NCBI RefSeq assembly: GCF_020179425.1
Contig: NZ_JAILYM010000004.1
Span: forward strand, 1 to 64,000
DNA length: 64,000 bases
Direction: 5' to 3'
From: Novosphingobium percolationis
GTDB taxonomy: Bacteria > Pseudomonadota > Alphaproteobacteria > Sphingomonadales > Sphingomonadaceae
This document shows, in pieces, positions 16,549 to 26,673 of the stretch. The position numbers and the translations under genes were made by a program. Position 1 is the first letter of the stretch, and each line of letters opens with the position of its first letter. The notes below the pieces were generated by a model that saw only the letters and a list, made by a program, of their open reading frames with translations, was not told the DNA's origin and searched no databases.

Positions 16549-18435
16549 TCAGCCGACGAGACGCACCAGCAGCGCCAGCAGACCGCTGCGCTGCTGCGCG
16601 GCGTTGGCGCGCACCGGCGCAAACCCCGCACATTCAAGACAATAGGCCTGCGCGCCTGCCCCGCCGGTCAGCCGTTCCAGGTCGGCTACGAGCCGGTCGG
16701 CCAGCCGCAACTGCTGGCGCGCCACCAGCCCTGCGATATCGCGCGCGCCGACATGGCTCTCGCTCTGGTCGGCATTGGTGCCCGTCATCTGTTCGAGCAC
16801 GCTCTGGAACGGATCGTCGCTGCCGCCCAGCCAGACCGGATGCCATGTCGTCGCCCCCGCCTTTTTCGCGGCATAGGCGAGCGCCTCCTCCACCCCGCCG
16901 AACTGGTCGACAAGCCCGATCTGCCGCGCCGTGCCGCCGTCCCACACGCGCCCTTGCGCGATGCTGTCGACATCCTGCGCCGACTTTCCGCGAGACTTGC
17001 CGACCAGGCCGAGGAAGCGCGCGTAGATCGCCTCCACTTCGGCCTGCGTCACCGCCGAGATCTGCGGATTCAGACCGCCGATCACGTCGGGCTGGCCCGA
17101 CAGCGCGGTGGTGCGCACCCCATCGGTGGTCACGCCCAGCTTGGCCAGCGCGTCCTCGAAGCTGGGAATTACCGCAAAGACGCCGATCGAGCCGGTGATG
17201 GTTGACGGCTCGGCGAAGATCCGGTCGGCAGGCGTGGAAACCCAGTAACCGCCGCTCGCTGCAAGACTGCCCATCGACACCACGACCGGAACCTTGCGCG
17301 CCTTCATCCGCGCGATGGCCGCTCGGATGCGCTCGGAGGCGGGCACCGAACCGCCGGGCGAATCGACGCGCACGACCAGCGCGGCGTACTTGTCGCTCGC
17401 CGCCGCCTGGTCGATCAGGTCGGCAATGCGGTCGCCGCCCGCCACGCCCGGCCCCGCATCGCCATCGACGATATCGCCCGCCACAGTCACAACCGCGATG
17501 GCCTTGCCAGAACTGGGCTCGGGCCGATCGGCGAGGTAGGCTCCCAGCTTGGTCGCACGGAAGGCGCCTTCCGACCCCGTCGGGTCTGCCCCGACGATCT
17601 CGGCCACGCGCTTGCCAAAGGCCACCTTGTCGCCCACGCGGTCGACCAGCCCGGCCTTGACCGCCGCCTGCGCGGCATCGCCGCCCGAAGCCGCCAGCCA
17701 TGCGGCGGGATCGCGGGTCACGCCATCAAGGTCCACGCGAGGCCGCGCCTTCTTCACGTCGGCCTGCCAGTTCGCCCACAGCGCGCCGAGCAGGCCGGTC
17801 AGGTTCTCCTTCGCCTCGGGCGAGGCCTCGGTGCGCAGGAACGGCTCGACCGCGCTCTTGTAGGTACCGACCTTAAACACGTGGGCCTTGACCTGCAGCT
17901 TGTCGAGCAGCGCCTTGTAGTAGAGCTGGGTGCCGCCCGGCCCGGTGACCGCGACGCCGCCCACCGGATCGACCCACGCCTCGGTGGAATGCGCGGCGAG
18001 CAGCACGGCATCGTCGGTGTAGAGCATCGCGCGCACCAGCACCGGCTTCTTCGCCGCGCGCACCTTGTCCATCGCCGCGCCGATGCGCTCCATCGCCACC
18101 TGGCTGCCGCCGCCGAAGTCCTGCAGGTCGAGCACCACGGCCTTGATGCGCGAATCGTCGGCCGCCGATTCGATCCCGCGCGCAAGATCGCGGGTCTGCA
18201 CCTCGTGCCGGGGCGCATCGCGCGACAGCAACAGCGCGGTGGCATTGAGCCGGGTCTTTTCCTCCACCACCGGCCCGTCGAGAGCGATGTAGAGCGCGCC
18301 CTCGCGCACCATGCCCGGAGTCGGCCGCAGCATCAGCGCGGCGTAAAGCGCCCAGAAGAACAGCAGGAGCAGGACGAGGACGAGGCCGTCCTTGATGGCG
18401 ACGAGGATCTTCCAGACCGAGCGGGCAAAGTTCAT
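16549..18435 (-). CDS. sppA: signal peptide peptidase SppA, 67-kDa type
   Basis: The 628-residue protein has one N-terminal membrane helix (about 16-36) and tandem ClpP-like domains as in E. coli SppA. The catalytic lysine is in [13 protein letters not shown] in the first half, and the serine is in [13 protein letters not shown] in the second. It degrades cleaved signal peptides in the inner membrane from the periplasmic side. The C-terminal 80 residues beyond the core are Gln/Arg/Leu-rich and less conserved. The gene is divergent from pyrB with an 84-bp gap. Confidence 0.93.
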   Translation of the reverse strand: MNFARSVWKILVAIKDGLVLVLLLLFFWALYAALMLRPTPGMVREGALYIALDGPVVEEKTRLNATALLLSRDAPRHEVQTRDLARGIESAADDSRIKAVVLDLQDFGGGSQVAMERIGAAMDKVRAAKKPVLVRAMLYTDDAVLLAAHSTEAWVDPVGGVAVTGPGGTQLYYKALLDKLQVKAHVFKVGTYKSAVEPFLRTEASPEAKENLTGLLGALWANWQADVKKARPRVDLDGVTRDPAAWLAASGGDAAQAAVKAGLVDRVGDKVAFGKRVAEIVGADPTGSEGAFRATKLGAYLADRPEPSSGKAIAVVTVAGDIVDGDAGPGVAGGDRIADLIDQAAASDKYAALVVRVDSPGGSVPASERIRAAIARMKARKVPVVVSMGSLAASGGYWVSTPADRIFAEPSTITGSIGVFAVIPSFEDALAKLGVTTDGVRTTALSGQPDVIGGLNPQISAVTQAEVEAIYARFLGLVGKSRGKSAQDVDSIAQGRVWDGGTARQIGLVDQFGGVEEALAYAAKKAGATTWHPVWLGGSDDPFQSVLEQMTGTNADQSESHVGARDIAGLVARQQLRLADRLVADLERLTGGAGAQAYCLECAGFAPVRANAAQQRSGLLALLVRLVG

Positions 18436-18519
18436 GGGGGATATCTACGGGCCGCAGCGCGAACTTGCCACCCCGAACCCTTGAGCCGCCGTCCCTTGCA
18501 GACTAACGCGTGGTCTTCG

Positions 18520-19548
18520 ATGCAACCATCGAACATTCCCTCCGGCAATCGCTATCCCACGGGCGGCCTCGCCTTCCCGCACCGCGACCTGACCGGCATC
18601 GCCCAGCTCGCCCGGCACGAGATCCTCTACCTGCTCGACGAGGCGGAACAGTGGGTCGAACTGAACCGCCAGCCGCACAAGCGGGCCGAAGTGCTGTCAG
18701 GCCTGACGATCATCAATGCCTTCTTCGAGAATTCGACGCGCACGCTGTTGAGCTTCGAGATCGCGGGCAAGCGGCTGGGGGCCGACGTCGTCAACATGCA
18801 CGCCGCCACCAGCAGCGTGAAGAAGGGCGAAACGCTGATCGACACGGCGATGACGCTCAACGCCATGCGCGCCGACGCCATCGTCATCCGCCACGGCAGT
18901 TCGGGCGCGGTGCGGCTGATCGCCGAAAAGGTCGATTGCCCCGTGCTCAACGCGGGCGACGGGCAGCACGAACACCCGACGCAGGCGCTGCTCGATGCGC
19001 TGACGATCCGCCACGCACTGAAGCTTGCGCCCGGCAGCGACCTCAACGGGCTGAAGGTCACCATCTGCGGCGATATCCTGCACAGCCGCGTCGCGCGCTC
19101 GAACATCCTCAGCCTGACCGCGCTGGGCGCGGACATCAGCGTCTGCGCCCCGCCCGCGCTCATGCCCGCCGAAATCGAGGCGATGGGCGTGCAGGTGTTC
19201 CACGATTTCGACGCCGCGCTGAAGGGCGCGCAGATCGTGATGATGCTGCGTTTGCAGCAGGAACGGATGCAGGGCCAGTTCATCCCCTCGCCGCGCGAAT
19301 ACCGCCACCTCTATGGGTTGACGCTCGACCGGCTGGCCAAGGCGGACCCTGCCGCGCTGGTGATGCATCCCGGGCCGATGAATCGGGGCGTCGAGATCGA
19401 CAGCCAAGTGGCCGACCATCCCACGCGCAGCCTGATCACCAATCAGGTCGAACGCGGCGTCGCCATCCGTATGGCCTGCCTCGACGTGCTGACGCGCCGC
19501 GCCCGCCGCCTGCCCGGCTGGGACGCGCTTGAAGGAGCAGTTGCATGA
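18520..19548 (+). CDS. pyrB: aspartate carbamoyltransferase catalytic subunit
   Basis: The 342-residue enzyme joins carbamoyl phosphate and aspartate in pyrimidine synthesis. The carbamoyl phosphate site [12 protein letters not shown], the [11 protein letters not shown] block and the [13 protein letters not shown] loop are present. The ATG at 18520 begins [10 protein letters not shown], at normal length. The stop overlaps the next gene's ATG by four bases, so the two subunits are translationally coupled. No pyrI regulatory subunit lies nearby. Confidence 0.95.
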   Translation: MQPSNIPSGNRYPTGGLAFPHRDLTGIAQLARHEILYLLDEAEQWVELNRQPHKRAEVLSGLTIINAFFENSTRTLLSFEIAGKRLGADVVNMHAATSSVKKGETLIDTAMTLNAMRADAIVIRHGSSGAVRLIAEKVDCPVLNAGDGQHEHPTQALLDALTIRHALKLAPGSDLNGLKVTICGDILHSRVARSNILSLTALGADISVCAPPALMPAEIEAMGVQVFHDFDAALKGAQIVMMLRLQQERMQGQFIPSPREYRHLYGLTLDRLAKADPAALVMHPGPMNRGVEIDSQVADHPTRSLITNQVERGVAIRMACLDVLTRRARRLPGWDALEGAVA

Positions 19549-20777
19549 TCCCGCGTCCGCTGACGATCACCGGCGGTCGGCTGGTCCTGCCCACGGGCGC
19601 GCCAGCCGCGGGGGCCTTGCGCTGCGTCGATGGGCACATTGTCGCGCTGGGGCCGGACGTGACGCCGCAGGAAGGCGACGAGGTGGTCGATGCGAGGGGC
19701 GCTCTGGTCGCGCCCGGGCTGGTCGACCTCGGCGTCTTCGCGGTGGACAAGCCCGCCTTCCACTTCGGCGGCATCACTCGCGCCGCGCTGATGCCAGATC
19801 AGGGCCCGCCGCTCGATCACCCGGCGCGCGTGCGCTTTGCCGCGCAAAGCGGCAAGCCCGACATGTGGGTCCACCCGCTCGCAGCCGCAACCGTGGGCCT
19901 CGAAGGCGCGCACCTCGCCGAACTGGCACTGATGCGCGATGCGGGCGCCCGCGCGGTTGCGACCGGACGCCAGTGGATCGGCGATTCGGGCGTGATGCTG
20001 CGCCTGCTGTCCTATTGTGCGATGCTGGACCTCGTCGTGGTCACCCATGCCGAGGACGCGGGCGTGACCGGCAGCGCCGTCGCCACCGCGGGCGAGATGG
20101 CAACGCGCATGGGCTTGCCCTCCGCGCCTGCCGAGGCCGAGGCGCTGGCCGTGGCGCGCGACATCGCGCTGGCCGAGATGACCGGCGCGCGCGTGCATTT
20201 CCGGCAGGTAACGACCGCGCGCGCGCTCGATCTGGTGCGCGCCGCCAAGGAAAAGGGCGTGCGCGTGACCGCAGGCGTTACCCCGGCGCACTTCATGCTG
20301 TCAGACCTCGAACTCGCCAGTTTCCGCACCTATTGCCGCCTCTCGCCGCCGCTGCGCAGCGATGCCGATCGCAAGGCGGTGATCGCGGCTATTGCCGATG
20401 GCACGATCGACGTGATCGGATCGGGCCATGACCCGCGCGGGGCCGAGGACAAGCGCCTGCCCTTCAGCGATGCCGAGCCCGGCATGGCAGGCGCCGAAAC
20501 GCTGCTGCCGCTGACGCTGACGCTGGTGCGCGATGGCCATATCGACATGGCGCGCGCGTTCGAACTGCTCGCAGGCAATCCCGCGGCGCTGCTCGGCGTG
20601 TCCGCGGGCAGACTGTACGTCGGCGCGCAGGCGGACGTGGCGCTGATCGATCCCGAACGCCCATGGATCGTCAACTCGGACAAGATGGCCGCCGCAGCCG
20701 GCAACACCCCGTTCGACCGCCGCCCGGTCGAAGGCCGCGTGCTGGCGCTGTTCAAGGGTGGCGCGCGGATCGACTAA
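19545..20777 (+). CDS. dihydroorotase-like protein, probably non-catalytic (PyrX-type)
   Basis: The 410-residue protein is clearly of the amidohydrolase/dihydroorotase family (APGLVD at 56-61, VVTHAED at 165-171). However, the metal- and substrate-binding residues are gone. After GLVD the HxHxR motif is replaced by LGVFAVDKP (62-70). The histidine of the HISTxR block is missing in [10 protein letters not shown] (218-227). The catalytic Asp of TDHAPH reads SGHDPR (293-298). Such pseudo-dihydroorotases (PyrX, known from Pseudomonas with PyrB) are structural partners that assemble the active ATCase. The four-base overlap with pyrB supports this. A true PyrC should then exist elsewhere. Confidence 0.85.
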   Translation: MIPRPLTITGGRLVLPTGAPAAGALRCVDGHIVALGPDVTPQEGDEVVDARGALVAPGLVDLGVFAVDKPAFHFGGITRAALMPDQGPPLDHPARVRFAAQSGKPDMWVHPLAAATVGLEGAHLAELALMRDAGARAVATGRQWIGDSGVMLRLLSYCAMLDLVVVTHAEDAGVTGSAVATAGEMATRMGLPSAPAEAEALAVARDIALAEMTGARVHFRQVTTARALDLVRAAKEKGVRVTAGVTPAHFMLSDLELASFRTYCRLSPPLRSDADRKAVIAAIADGTIDVIGSGHDPRGAEDKRLPFSDAEPGMAGAETLLPLTLTLVRDGHIDMARAFELLAGNPAALLGVSAGRLYVGAQADVALIDPERPWIVNSDKMAAAAGNTPFDRRPVEGRVLALFKGGARID

Positions 20778-20779
20778 GC

Positions 20780-20814
20780 CACGAAAATGGGGCCGGACGT
20801 TTCCGTCCGGCCCC
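20780..20814 (-). terminator. bidirectional terminator between pyrX-like and SPOR genes
   Basis: A perfect 11-bp stem GGGGCCGGACG/CGTCCGGCCCC (20789-20799, 20804-20814) with a TTTC loop lies between two convergent genes. Read on the minus strand it is followed by ATTTTCG, and on the plus strand by AGTTGGTTC. Confidence 0.85.
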
Positions 20815-20844
20815 AGTTGGTTCATTCAGGGGTATGCAATAAGC

Positions 20845-22104
20845 TCAACGCCTGCGAGCGAAACGGGTTTCCGCGACATGGCCCGGAACGGAGCGAACGG
20901 GTGCCGCCATCACGAGGCATGCGCCGCCCCTGGCCTTGATCTGGCCGCACATCGTGCCCGCGCGGGCAAAGCCCTCGAAGCCCGCCGCCTGCACGCGCCA
21001 CAACGTGCGCCCGTTGACGGTCGTGCGCACGATCAGGCTCTTGTGTCCGGCCAGCGCCGGATTGACCTTGGCATAGTGCCGCCACGCGCGCTGCGCGCCC
21101 TGCTCGCTGGCGAAGGCGCCCAACTGCACGAGGTGGCTGCCACCCGTGGCCACGGCCCGAACCGGCGCGGGCACATTGCGGACCCGTACACGGGCGGGCA
21201 GTGCATCGACCGCCAACAGCAAGCCAGCTGGCGCGCGCGAAGCATCGGCCACGACTGGAGCGGGCTCTGCCACGGGCAGCGCAGGCAGTTCCTGCACCGC
21301 CGCTTGCGCCAGCATGGGTGCCGCGTCGGCGGCAACAGGCGCGGCAGGAGCCGCATCGGCCCGGCGCACGCCTTGCGTGTCGGGGAAATTGGCAAGCGCG
21401 AGCGCCTGCGGTTGCCCGGCATCGGCGCGGACCGGCGCGCCGAGCAGGCCGGCGACGCGGGTGCGACTGTCGCGCGGGTTCGAATTGAGCAGCCATTCCT
21501 GCATCCGCCCGTCCAGCTGGTCTGCGGGCACGTCCTGCGACGCCATCACGCGCGCATCGCGCCACAGCCCGGCAAGCGCATAGGCATAGGCGAGGTTCTG
21601 GCGGGTCTTGGGCGTGTTCTCGCCGCTGCGCAGCGCACCGATCAGCACGCTCACGCCTTCGGGCGCGCGGCCCGCGAGCGCAAGAGCGAGGCCGTAGTCG
21701 GCCGATGGCAGCGCCGCGCGATAGGCGACCAGCGTATCGATCGCGCTGTCGCGCTGGCCCAGCGCGATGTCGGCGAGCGCAAGGCTGAGCGCAGCCTTGC
21801 CGCTGTCCTCGCCCAGCTGCATCGCCTCGTCATAAGCCTGGCGCGCGGATTCGAAGCGACCGCTGCGCAGATAGGCATTGCCCAGCAGCGTGCGGTAGGC
21901 CGGGTTGCGCGGATCGGCGAGCACGGCCTTTTCGGCCAGCGCGACGCCGCGTTCGCTGCCGACGGCAGCCTCGGCCCCGGCGGCGAACTTCGAGGCGTGC
22001 GGGCCCGAGGCGGTGCAACCGGCCAGCAGGCCGATGGCGAGCGCGCTCGACAAGCCCATACGCAGGGCCTTGTTGGAAAGCGGGAATTGGGCGCGGGTCG
22101 TCAT
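20845..22104 (-). CDS. TPR- and SPOR-domain lipoprotein
   Basis: The 419-residue protein has a lipoprotein signal (SSALAIGLLAGC, lipobox cysteine near residue 30). Tetratricopeptide-like repeats follow (about 50-210, such as NPAYRTLLGNAYLRSGRFE), then a low-complexity Ala/Pro linker. A C-terminal SPOR domain begins at SHLVQLGAFASEQGAQRAW (about 335-410). SPOR domains bind denuded glycan at septa, so the protein is likely anchored in the outer membrane and recruited to division sites. It is the last gene of an operon with parA and an RHH protein. Confidence 0.85.
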   Translation of the reverse strand: MTTRAQFPLSNKALRMGLSSALAIGLLAGCTASGPHASKFAAGAEAAVGSERGVALAEKAVLADPRNPAYRTLLGNAYLRSGRFESARQAYDEAMQLGEDSGKAALSLALADIALGQRDSAIDTLVAYRAALPSADYGLALALAGRAPEGVSVLIGALRSGENTPKTRQNLAYAYALAGLWRDARVMASQDVPADQLDGRMQEWLLNSNPRDSRTRVAGLLGAPVRADAGQPQALALANFPDTQGVRRADAAPAAPVAADAAPMLAQAAVQELPALPVAEPAPVVADASRAPAGLLLAVDALPARVRVRNVPAPVRAVATGGSHLVQLGAFASEQGAQRAWRHYAKVNPALAGHKSLIVRTTVNGRTLWRVQAAGFEGFARAGTMCGQIKARGGACLVMAAPVRSVPGHVAETRFARRR

Positions 22105-22123
22105 GACATGCGATCTTTCAGGT

Positions 22124-22633
22124 TCAACTGCTGCGGGCACGACGGACAAGTTCGTCCATGCCGGGAATGTCGTTAAGAAATGCATCGAGCGCGTCGAGGA
22201 CGACTGCTTGCGCGCTGCGGTTGTCGAGGCTGGCGGCAAGGCGCAGCGCCAGGTGCCGATCGGCGTCGAGCCGCAGTGTGAAGGCGGCCTTGCGCCCTTC
22301 CTTCAGCGCCTCGCCCTTGCGGCGCGAGGGGCGCGGGCTCGCGTGCGCCTCTGCTGCCGCGACGCGCGCATCCATCGCGACCTTGCGCGTGATCACGTTG
22401 GCCAGCGAATCGAGCTGGCGCAGCACTTCCGGGCGCTCCGGGGCGGCGCTAGGCACCGTATCGGGGGTGATCGCCACCACCGGCGCAGGCTCCCCCATGT
22501 CGTTCCAGCCGAGATCGTCGGCGTCGAAATCGCCCCCCAGCGCCTGGAGCGGCGAGCGCATCGCGGGGCGCGCTTCACCCTTGCGCGCAAGCAGGCCCGA
22601 AGTCAGCGAGGCGAAGGCGCGGGCTTCACGCAT
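22124..22633 (-). CDS. ribbon-helix-helix-like partner of the ParA ATPase
   Basis: The 169-residue protein begins MREARAFASL. It has an unconserved, probably flexible N-terminal two thirds with clusters of Arg and Ala. The C-terminal part (about 120-165), with FTLRLDADRHLALRLAAS and SAQAVVLDALDAFL, has the strand-helix-helix pattern of RHH DNA-binding proteins. It starts 14 bases after the parA stop, the position at which partition systems encode the centromere-binding partner. The pairing resembles ParF/ParG or ParA/CopG pairs, though here it is chromosomal. I cannot assign the DNA site. Confidence 0.65.
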   Translation of the reverse strand: MREARAFASLTSGLLARKGEARPAMRSPLQALGGDFDADDLGWNDMGEPAPVVAITPDTVPSAAPERPEVLRQLDSLANVITRKVAMDARVAAAEAHASPRPSRRKGEALKEGRKAAFTLRLDADRHLALRLAASLDNRSAQAVVLDALDAFLNDIPGMDELVRRARSS

Positions 22634-22647
22634 GGCCACGGCTCCCT

Positions 22648-23379
22648 TCACGACACCACGCGGCGGCCGAAGCCGCCTGTCGGACGCGGCGCGCCGGCGA
22701 CCGCCATCGGCGTCGCCATGGCCGCCTGCGGCACCGCGAACACGGTGCGGCGGAAGTTCTTTTCGAGCCGTTCGGACACGTACGTCCACAGGTTGGTCAC
22801 TTCCTGCGCCGACTTGCCCGAAGGATCGACTTCCATCACCGTGCGCCCGTCGATCATCGAGGCCGCAAAGTCGGTGCGGTGGTGCAGCGTGACCGGCGCG
22901 ACCGTGCCGTGCTGCGACAGCGCGACAGCGGCCTCGGAGGTAATGCGCGCCTTGGGCGTGGCGGCGTTGACCACGAAGATCAATGGCTTGCCCGCGCGCT
23001 CGCACAGATCGACCGTGGCGCCCACCGCGCGCAAATCGTGCGGGCTGGGCCGGGTAGGCACGACGACCAGTTCGGCCACCGCGATCACCGACTGGATCGC
23101 CATGGTGATGGCGGGCGGCGTATCGATCACCGCCAGCTTGAAACCCTGCTGGCGCAGGATTGCCAGATCGGCGGAAAGCCTTGCAACGGTGGTCTGGGCA
23201 AAGGCGGGAAACTCGGCCTCGCGCTCGTTCCACCAGTCGGTCAGCGAGCCTTGCGGATCAATGTCGATCAGCACGACCGGCCCTGCGCCCGCGCGCTGCG
23301 CCTGGACGGCGAGGTGCCCGGACAAGGTCGTCTTGCCCGATCCGCCCTTCTGCGAAGCCAATGCCAGTACGCGCACCAT
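22648..23379 (-). CDS. ParA/MinD-family ATPase
   Basis: The 243-residue P-loop ATPase has the deviant Walker A motif KGGSGKTT near residue 11, switch II LIDIDPQGS and the VIDTPPA block. These are typical of ParA partition ATPases that move cargo over the nucleoid. A C-terminal extension of about 35 residues (Pro, Arg, Gly) is not part of the fold. The ATG at 23379 follows AGGGGG. It is the first gene of a three-gene operon with an RHH protein and a SPOR lipoprotein, which suggests a division or pole-related function. It is not the parAB of chromosome segregation, since no ParB is nearby. Confidence 0.88.
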   Translation of the reverse strand: MVRVLALASQKGGSGKTTLSGHLAVQAQRAGAGPVVLIDIDPQGSLTDWWNEREAEFPAFAQTTVARLSADLAILRQQGFKLAVIDTPPAITMAIQSVIAVAELVVVPTRPSPHDLRAVGATVDLCERAGKPLIFVVNAATPKARITSEAAVALSQHGTVAPVTLHHRTDFAASMIDGRTVMEVDPSGKSAQEVTNLWTYVSERLEKNFRRTVFAVPQAAMATPMAVAGAPRPTGGFGRRVVS

Positions 23380-23580
23380 TTCCCCCTGGAAGTCCTGAAC
23401 AGGAACGCTCGTAGGGATCGCAGAACAGACTGAAGTATTGGTTAACGACCGCCCCACGCCGGGCCGCGCAAGGTCCGCAGGCCGTCAAGGCTTTGCTAAC
23501 GCGTCGTTGACTATATGCGGCATTGTATCGCCTGTATTTTGCGCCGCAGACTCGCCCATCCGGAAGGACCAATTCGCCCC
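23380..23580. promoter_or_regulatory. divergent promoter region, ParA operon and SPOR/Sel1 gene
   Basis: This 201-bp gap separates two divergent SPOR-related units. A TTGACT hexamer at 23507-23512 could be a -35 element for the plus gene, but no -10 at correct spacing was clear. No inverted repeat stood out. Confidence 0.35.
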
Positions 23581-24708
23581 ATGCGCCGCCCCGCCCCGTT
23601 CCTCGCCACGATCGCGGCGCTGGCCGCAACGCCCGCGCTGGCCGACGTCCGCGCCGGAGTCGAAGCCTGGACGCGCGGCGACTACGCCCGCGCGATCAAG
23701 GAATGGGAAGGCCCCGCCGCCAAGGGCGATGCCGATGCGCAGTTCGACATGGGCCAGGCCTACAAGCTGGGCCGCGGCGTGACGCCCGACCTTGCCAGGG
23801 CCGAACAGTTCTATCGCGCCGCCGCCGAGCAGGGCCACGCCCGCGCCGCCGACAATTATGGCCTGCTGCTGTTCCAGTCCGGACGGCAACAGCAGGCGAT
23901 GCCCTGGCTCGAACAATCCGCCGAGCGGGGCGAGCCGCGCGCGCAGTACCTTGTCGGCGTGGCGGCGTTCAACGGCGACTTCGCCCCGCGCGACTGGGTG
24001 CGCGCCTATGCCCTGCTGACCCGTGCCGCCGCGAGCGACCTGCCGCAGGCGCTGAGCGGACTTGCCACGATGAACCAGACCATCCCGCTCGAACAGCGCC
24101 AGCAGGGCATCGCGCTTTCGGGCGAGTTGCAACAGCGCGAGGCGCGGGCGCGCGCGATCCAACTCGGCGGCGCTGACCTTGCCGCCAAAGCTCGCTCGGC
24201 GCCCGATGCGCCGCCCGCCGCTGCAACGCCGGTCCCGGCCGCCCCGGCTCCACCGGCACAGGCCCAGCCGTTCCGCGTGGTGGGCGAACATGCGTCCGTG
24301 AAACAGGCCGTTCCCGCTTACGCCAGCGAGCCGGGGCGCCCGGTCGTTGTCGGCGCCGAACAGGCGGGCGCGGTAATGCTGCCGCCGCGCACCACGCCAC
24401 GCGCCACGGTCGCCGCGCCCGTGCCCTACACGCCGCCGACGCCCGACATGGTGCGCGTTGCCTCACGCCCTGCCGCCAGCGGTGCATGGCGCGTGCAACT
24501 CGGCGCGTTCGGCAGCAAGGCCAATGCCGATGCACTGTGGAGCAAGGTCCGCGCACGGCCCGAAATCGCAGGGCACGCCCGCATCGACCTGCCCGCGCAG
24601 GGCGTCAGCCGCCTTCAGGCGGGGGGCTTTGCCAACGAGGCTACGGCCAGCCGCGCCTGCGCCGCGCTCAAGGCTGGTGGGCTCGCATGCCTGGTGGTAA
24701 AGCCCTGA
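23581..24708 (+). CDS. Sel1-repeat and SPOR-domain periplasmic protein
   Basis: The 375-residue protein has a signal peptide (MRRPAPFLATIAALAATPAL, cleavage near ALAD at 22). Sel1-like TPR repeats follow (about 35-150, DAQFDMGQAYKLGRGVTPD, ARAADNYGLLLFQSGR), then a long Ala/Pro linker. A C-terminal SPOR domain (about 300-375) begins WRVQLGAFGSKANADALWS. It probably binds septal peptidoglycan. It lies divergent from the ParA operon, which ends with another SPOR protein. Both end in a similar CxALKAGGLACLV-type strand, so they may be functional partners. Confidence 0.85.
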   Translation: MRRPAPFLATIAALAATPALADVRAGVEAWTRGDYARAIKEWEGPAAKGDADAQFDMGQAYKLGRGVTPDLARAEQFYRAAAEQGHARAADNYGLLLFQSGRQQQAMPWLEQSAERGEPRAQYLVGVAAFNGDFAPRDWVRAYALLTRAAASDLPQALSGLATMNQTIPLEQRQQGIALSGELQQREARARAIQLGGADLAAKARSAPDAPPAAATPVPAAPAPPAQAQPFRVVGEHASVKQAVPAYASEPGRPVVVGAEQAGAVMLPPRTTPRATVAAPVPYTPPTPDMVRVASRPAASGAWRVQLGAFGSKANADALWSKVRARPEIAGHARIDLPAQGVSRLQAGGFANEATASRACAALKAGGLACLVVKP

Positions 24709-24712
24709 GCGC

Positions 24713-25942
24713 TTGCGCGCTCCCGAACATCCCTCCCCCGCCGACCGCATAGAGGCGCTGGACTTCGTCCGGGGCGTGGCCGTGCTCGGCATTCTCGCCA
24801 TCAACATAACCGGCTTCTGGGGGCCGACGCTTTCCAGCTTCAGCCCGATGATCCCCCGCGCGGAGCCAGGCGGCGCGGCATGGTTCACGCTGGCCTTCGT
24901 GCTGTTCGAAGGCAAGATGCGCGCACTGTTCACGCTGCTGTTCGGGGCGAGCATGATGCTGTTCTGCGCCAGCGTCGAGCGGCGCGGACGCCAGCCGGAA
25001 CTGATGCAGGCACGGCGCCTGCTGTGGCTCGGGGTGTTCGGCTATGCCCACTACCTGCTGCTGTGGTGGGGTGACATCCTGTTTCCCTATGCGCTGTGCG
25101 GGCTGCTGGCGCTGGCTCTGCGGCGGCTGGCGCCAGTGACGCTGGCCGCGCTCGGCCTGTCGATCTTCGTGCTGAGCCACGGCGCGGCCATGGTGGGCGA
25201 TCTCTATGGCCTCGCCGCCGAACAGCGCGTGCTGGCAGGGCACGCCAGCCCCGCCGAAGTCGCCGAACAGGCCGGCATGATGCAGCGCATCGCGGCTTCG
25301 GTGGCGGACGACGTGCGTATCCTCAACGCAGGCTTCGTCGAGGCGGTCCGGCTGCGCTGGACGACCGCGCCGTTCCTGCCCTTCGAGACCACGCTGTCCA
25401 CGCTGACCGAGACCTTTCCACTGATGCTGCTGGGCATGGCCTTGCAAACAAGCGGGTTCTTTGCGGGCGACTGGTCGGAGCGGGCCTTGCGCGCGCTGGC
25501 CATCGGCACAATCGGGATCGGCGGGGCGCTGACGCTCGCCCTGCTCGGCTGGCTGGTGGCGCATGGCTGGCCACCGCGCGCGATGTTTGCCGCGCTGGGA
25601 TCGCTGGGCGCGCTGCCGCACCTGCTGATGGCGCTGGGCTATGCAGCGGGATTACTGCTGCTCTGGCCCCGCGTGGCCGATCGCGCGCTGGCGCGGCGGA
25701 TCGTCGCGGCAGGACGCTGTGCCTTCACCAATTACATCGGTACGACGGCGCTGATGGGGGCGTTCTTCTCAGGCTGGGGACTGGGCCTTGGCCCCGAAAT
25801 ACCGCGTGCGTGGCTACCGCTGTTCGTCGTGACGGGCTGGCTGGCGATGGTGGCATGGCCGAGGTGGTGGCTCGTCCGCTTCCGACAGGGGCCGCTGGAA
25901 GCGCTGTGGCGACGGCTAACGTGGCTCGGCGTCAGCCGCTGA
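24713..25942 (+). CDS. DUF418/YeiB-family membrane protein
   Basis: The 409-residue protein has about ten membrane helices. The opening RIEALDFVRGVAVLGILAIN and the C-terminal DUF418 part with CAFTNYIGTTALMG are typical of YeiB-type proteins, an acyltransferase-like fold of unknown substrate. The start appears to be a TTG at 24713, four bases after the preceding stop. No ATG or GTG in frame is open upstream. The last 11 bases overlap the convergent protease gene. Confidence 0.82.
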   Translation: MRAPEHPSPADRIEALDFVRGVAVLGILAINITGFWGPTLSSFSPMIPRAEPGGAAWFTLAFVLFEGKMRALFTLLFGASMMLFCASVERRGRQPELMQARRLLWLGVFGYAHYLLLWWGDILFPYALCGLLALALRRLAPVTLAALGLSIFVLSHGAAMVGDLYGLAAEQRVLAGHASPAEVAEQAGMMQRIAASVADDVRILNAGFVEAVRLRWTTAPFLPFETTLSTLTETFPLMLLGMALQTSGFFAGDWSERALRALAIGTIGIGGALTLALLGWLVAHGWPPRAMFAALGSLGALPHLLMALGYAAGLLLLWPRVADRALARRIVAAGRCAFTNYIGTTALMGAFFSGWGLGLGPEIPRAWLPLFVVTGWLAMVAWPRWWLVRFRQGPLEALWRRLTWLGVSR

Positions 25943-26597
25943 CCGCGGGTTGCGCATGGCGCGGGGTCAACACCAGCACGCCTTCCTCCACCCGCCAGCC
26001 CTTCAGCCGCGACAGGAAGTTCATCCCCAGCACGTTCAGGCCCCCGGTCGATCCGGTGACGATCGCATCCATGTCGCGCGCCACGATCGAGCCGAACCGC
26101 ACCTCGTCGATCCGCGCCATCTGCGCCTGCGTCGATCCGTTGGCGGTGCGGACCACCACGGGCAGGCGCATCGGATCGGGTTCGATCCCCGCCGCATCGG
26201 CCGCTTCGGTGGACAGCGCGGTGATCGTGGCGCCGGTATCGACCATGAAGCGCTGGCGCGTGCCGTTGACGCGCGCCTCGATCCAGTAGTGGCCGTCGGC
26301 GGACAGCGGCACGCGGGTTTCACCGCCCACCACGGTCTGCGCGGGCATGGCGAGATTGGCGGTCAGCGAATCGAACGCCGGGTCGAGCCGCACGAAGCGC
26401 ATCGCCGCCAGCAGGAACACGCCCACCAGCAGCAGGTTGCCCGCCAGCCGCAGCAGCCCGCCAAGACGCGGCGACAGGCGCCCCAGGCCTGCGGCGAGCA
26501 TCGTCAGCGCAATCGCGGCGAGCGCCGCCAGCAGCAGCGGCGGCGCGCTGCCGAGACCGGCCAGCACCGCCTGCACATGGGACATCAGGGCATCCAT
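25932..26597 (-). CDS. retropepsin-like aspartic protease (clan AA, TIGR02281)
   Basis: The 221-residue protein has two N-terminal membrane helices (about 20-39 and 52-68). A periplasmic retropepsin-like domain follows, with FMVDTGATITALS (catalytic D120), NGSTQAQMA and the LGMNFLSRL strand near the end. Such single-domain aspartic proteases are dimers. The natural substrates are not known for the bacterial group. The gene is convergent with the DUF418 gene. Confidence 0.85.
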   Translation of the reverse strand: MDALMSHVQAVLAGLGSAPPLLLAALAAIALTMLAAGLGRLSPRLGGLLRLAGNLLLVGVFLLAAMRFVRLDPAFDSLTANLAMPAQTVVGGETRVPLSADGHYWIEARVNGTRQRFMVDTGATITALSTEAADAAGIEPDPMRLPVVVRTANGSTQAQMARIDEVRFGSIVARDMDAIVTGSTGGLNVLGMNFLSRLKGWRVEEGVLVLTPRHAQPAVSG

Positions 26598-26673
26598 TCT
26601 GTCCGTCCTGCCACAAGGATCCTTGCCGCGCCATGAAGGGGACTCCCGCGCCGCCTGCCAGCCGTGCTATCGA

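Noticed and set aside
22648..23379. Chromosome segregation ParA or MipZ
   Set aside because: No parB gene or parS-like sites are nearby, and the partner looks like a ribbon-helix-helix protein, so the generic ParA-family name is kept.
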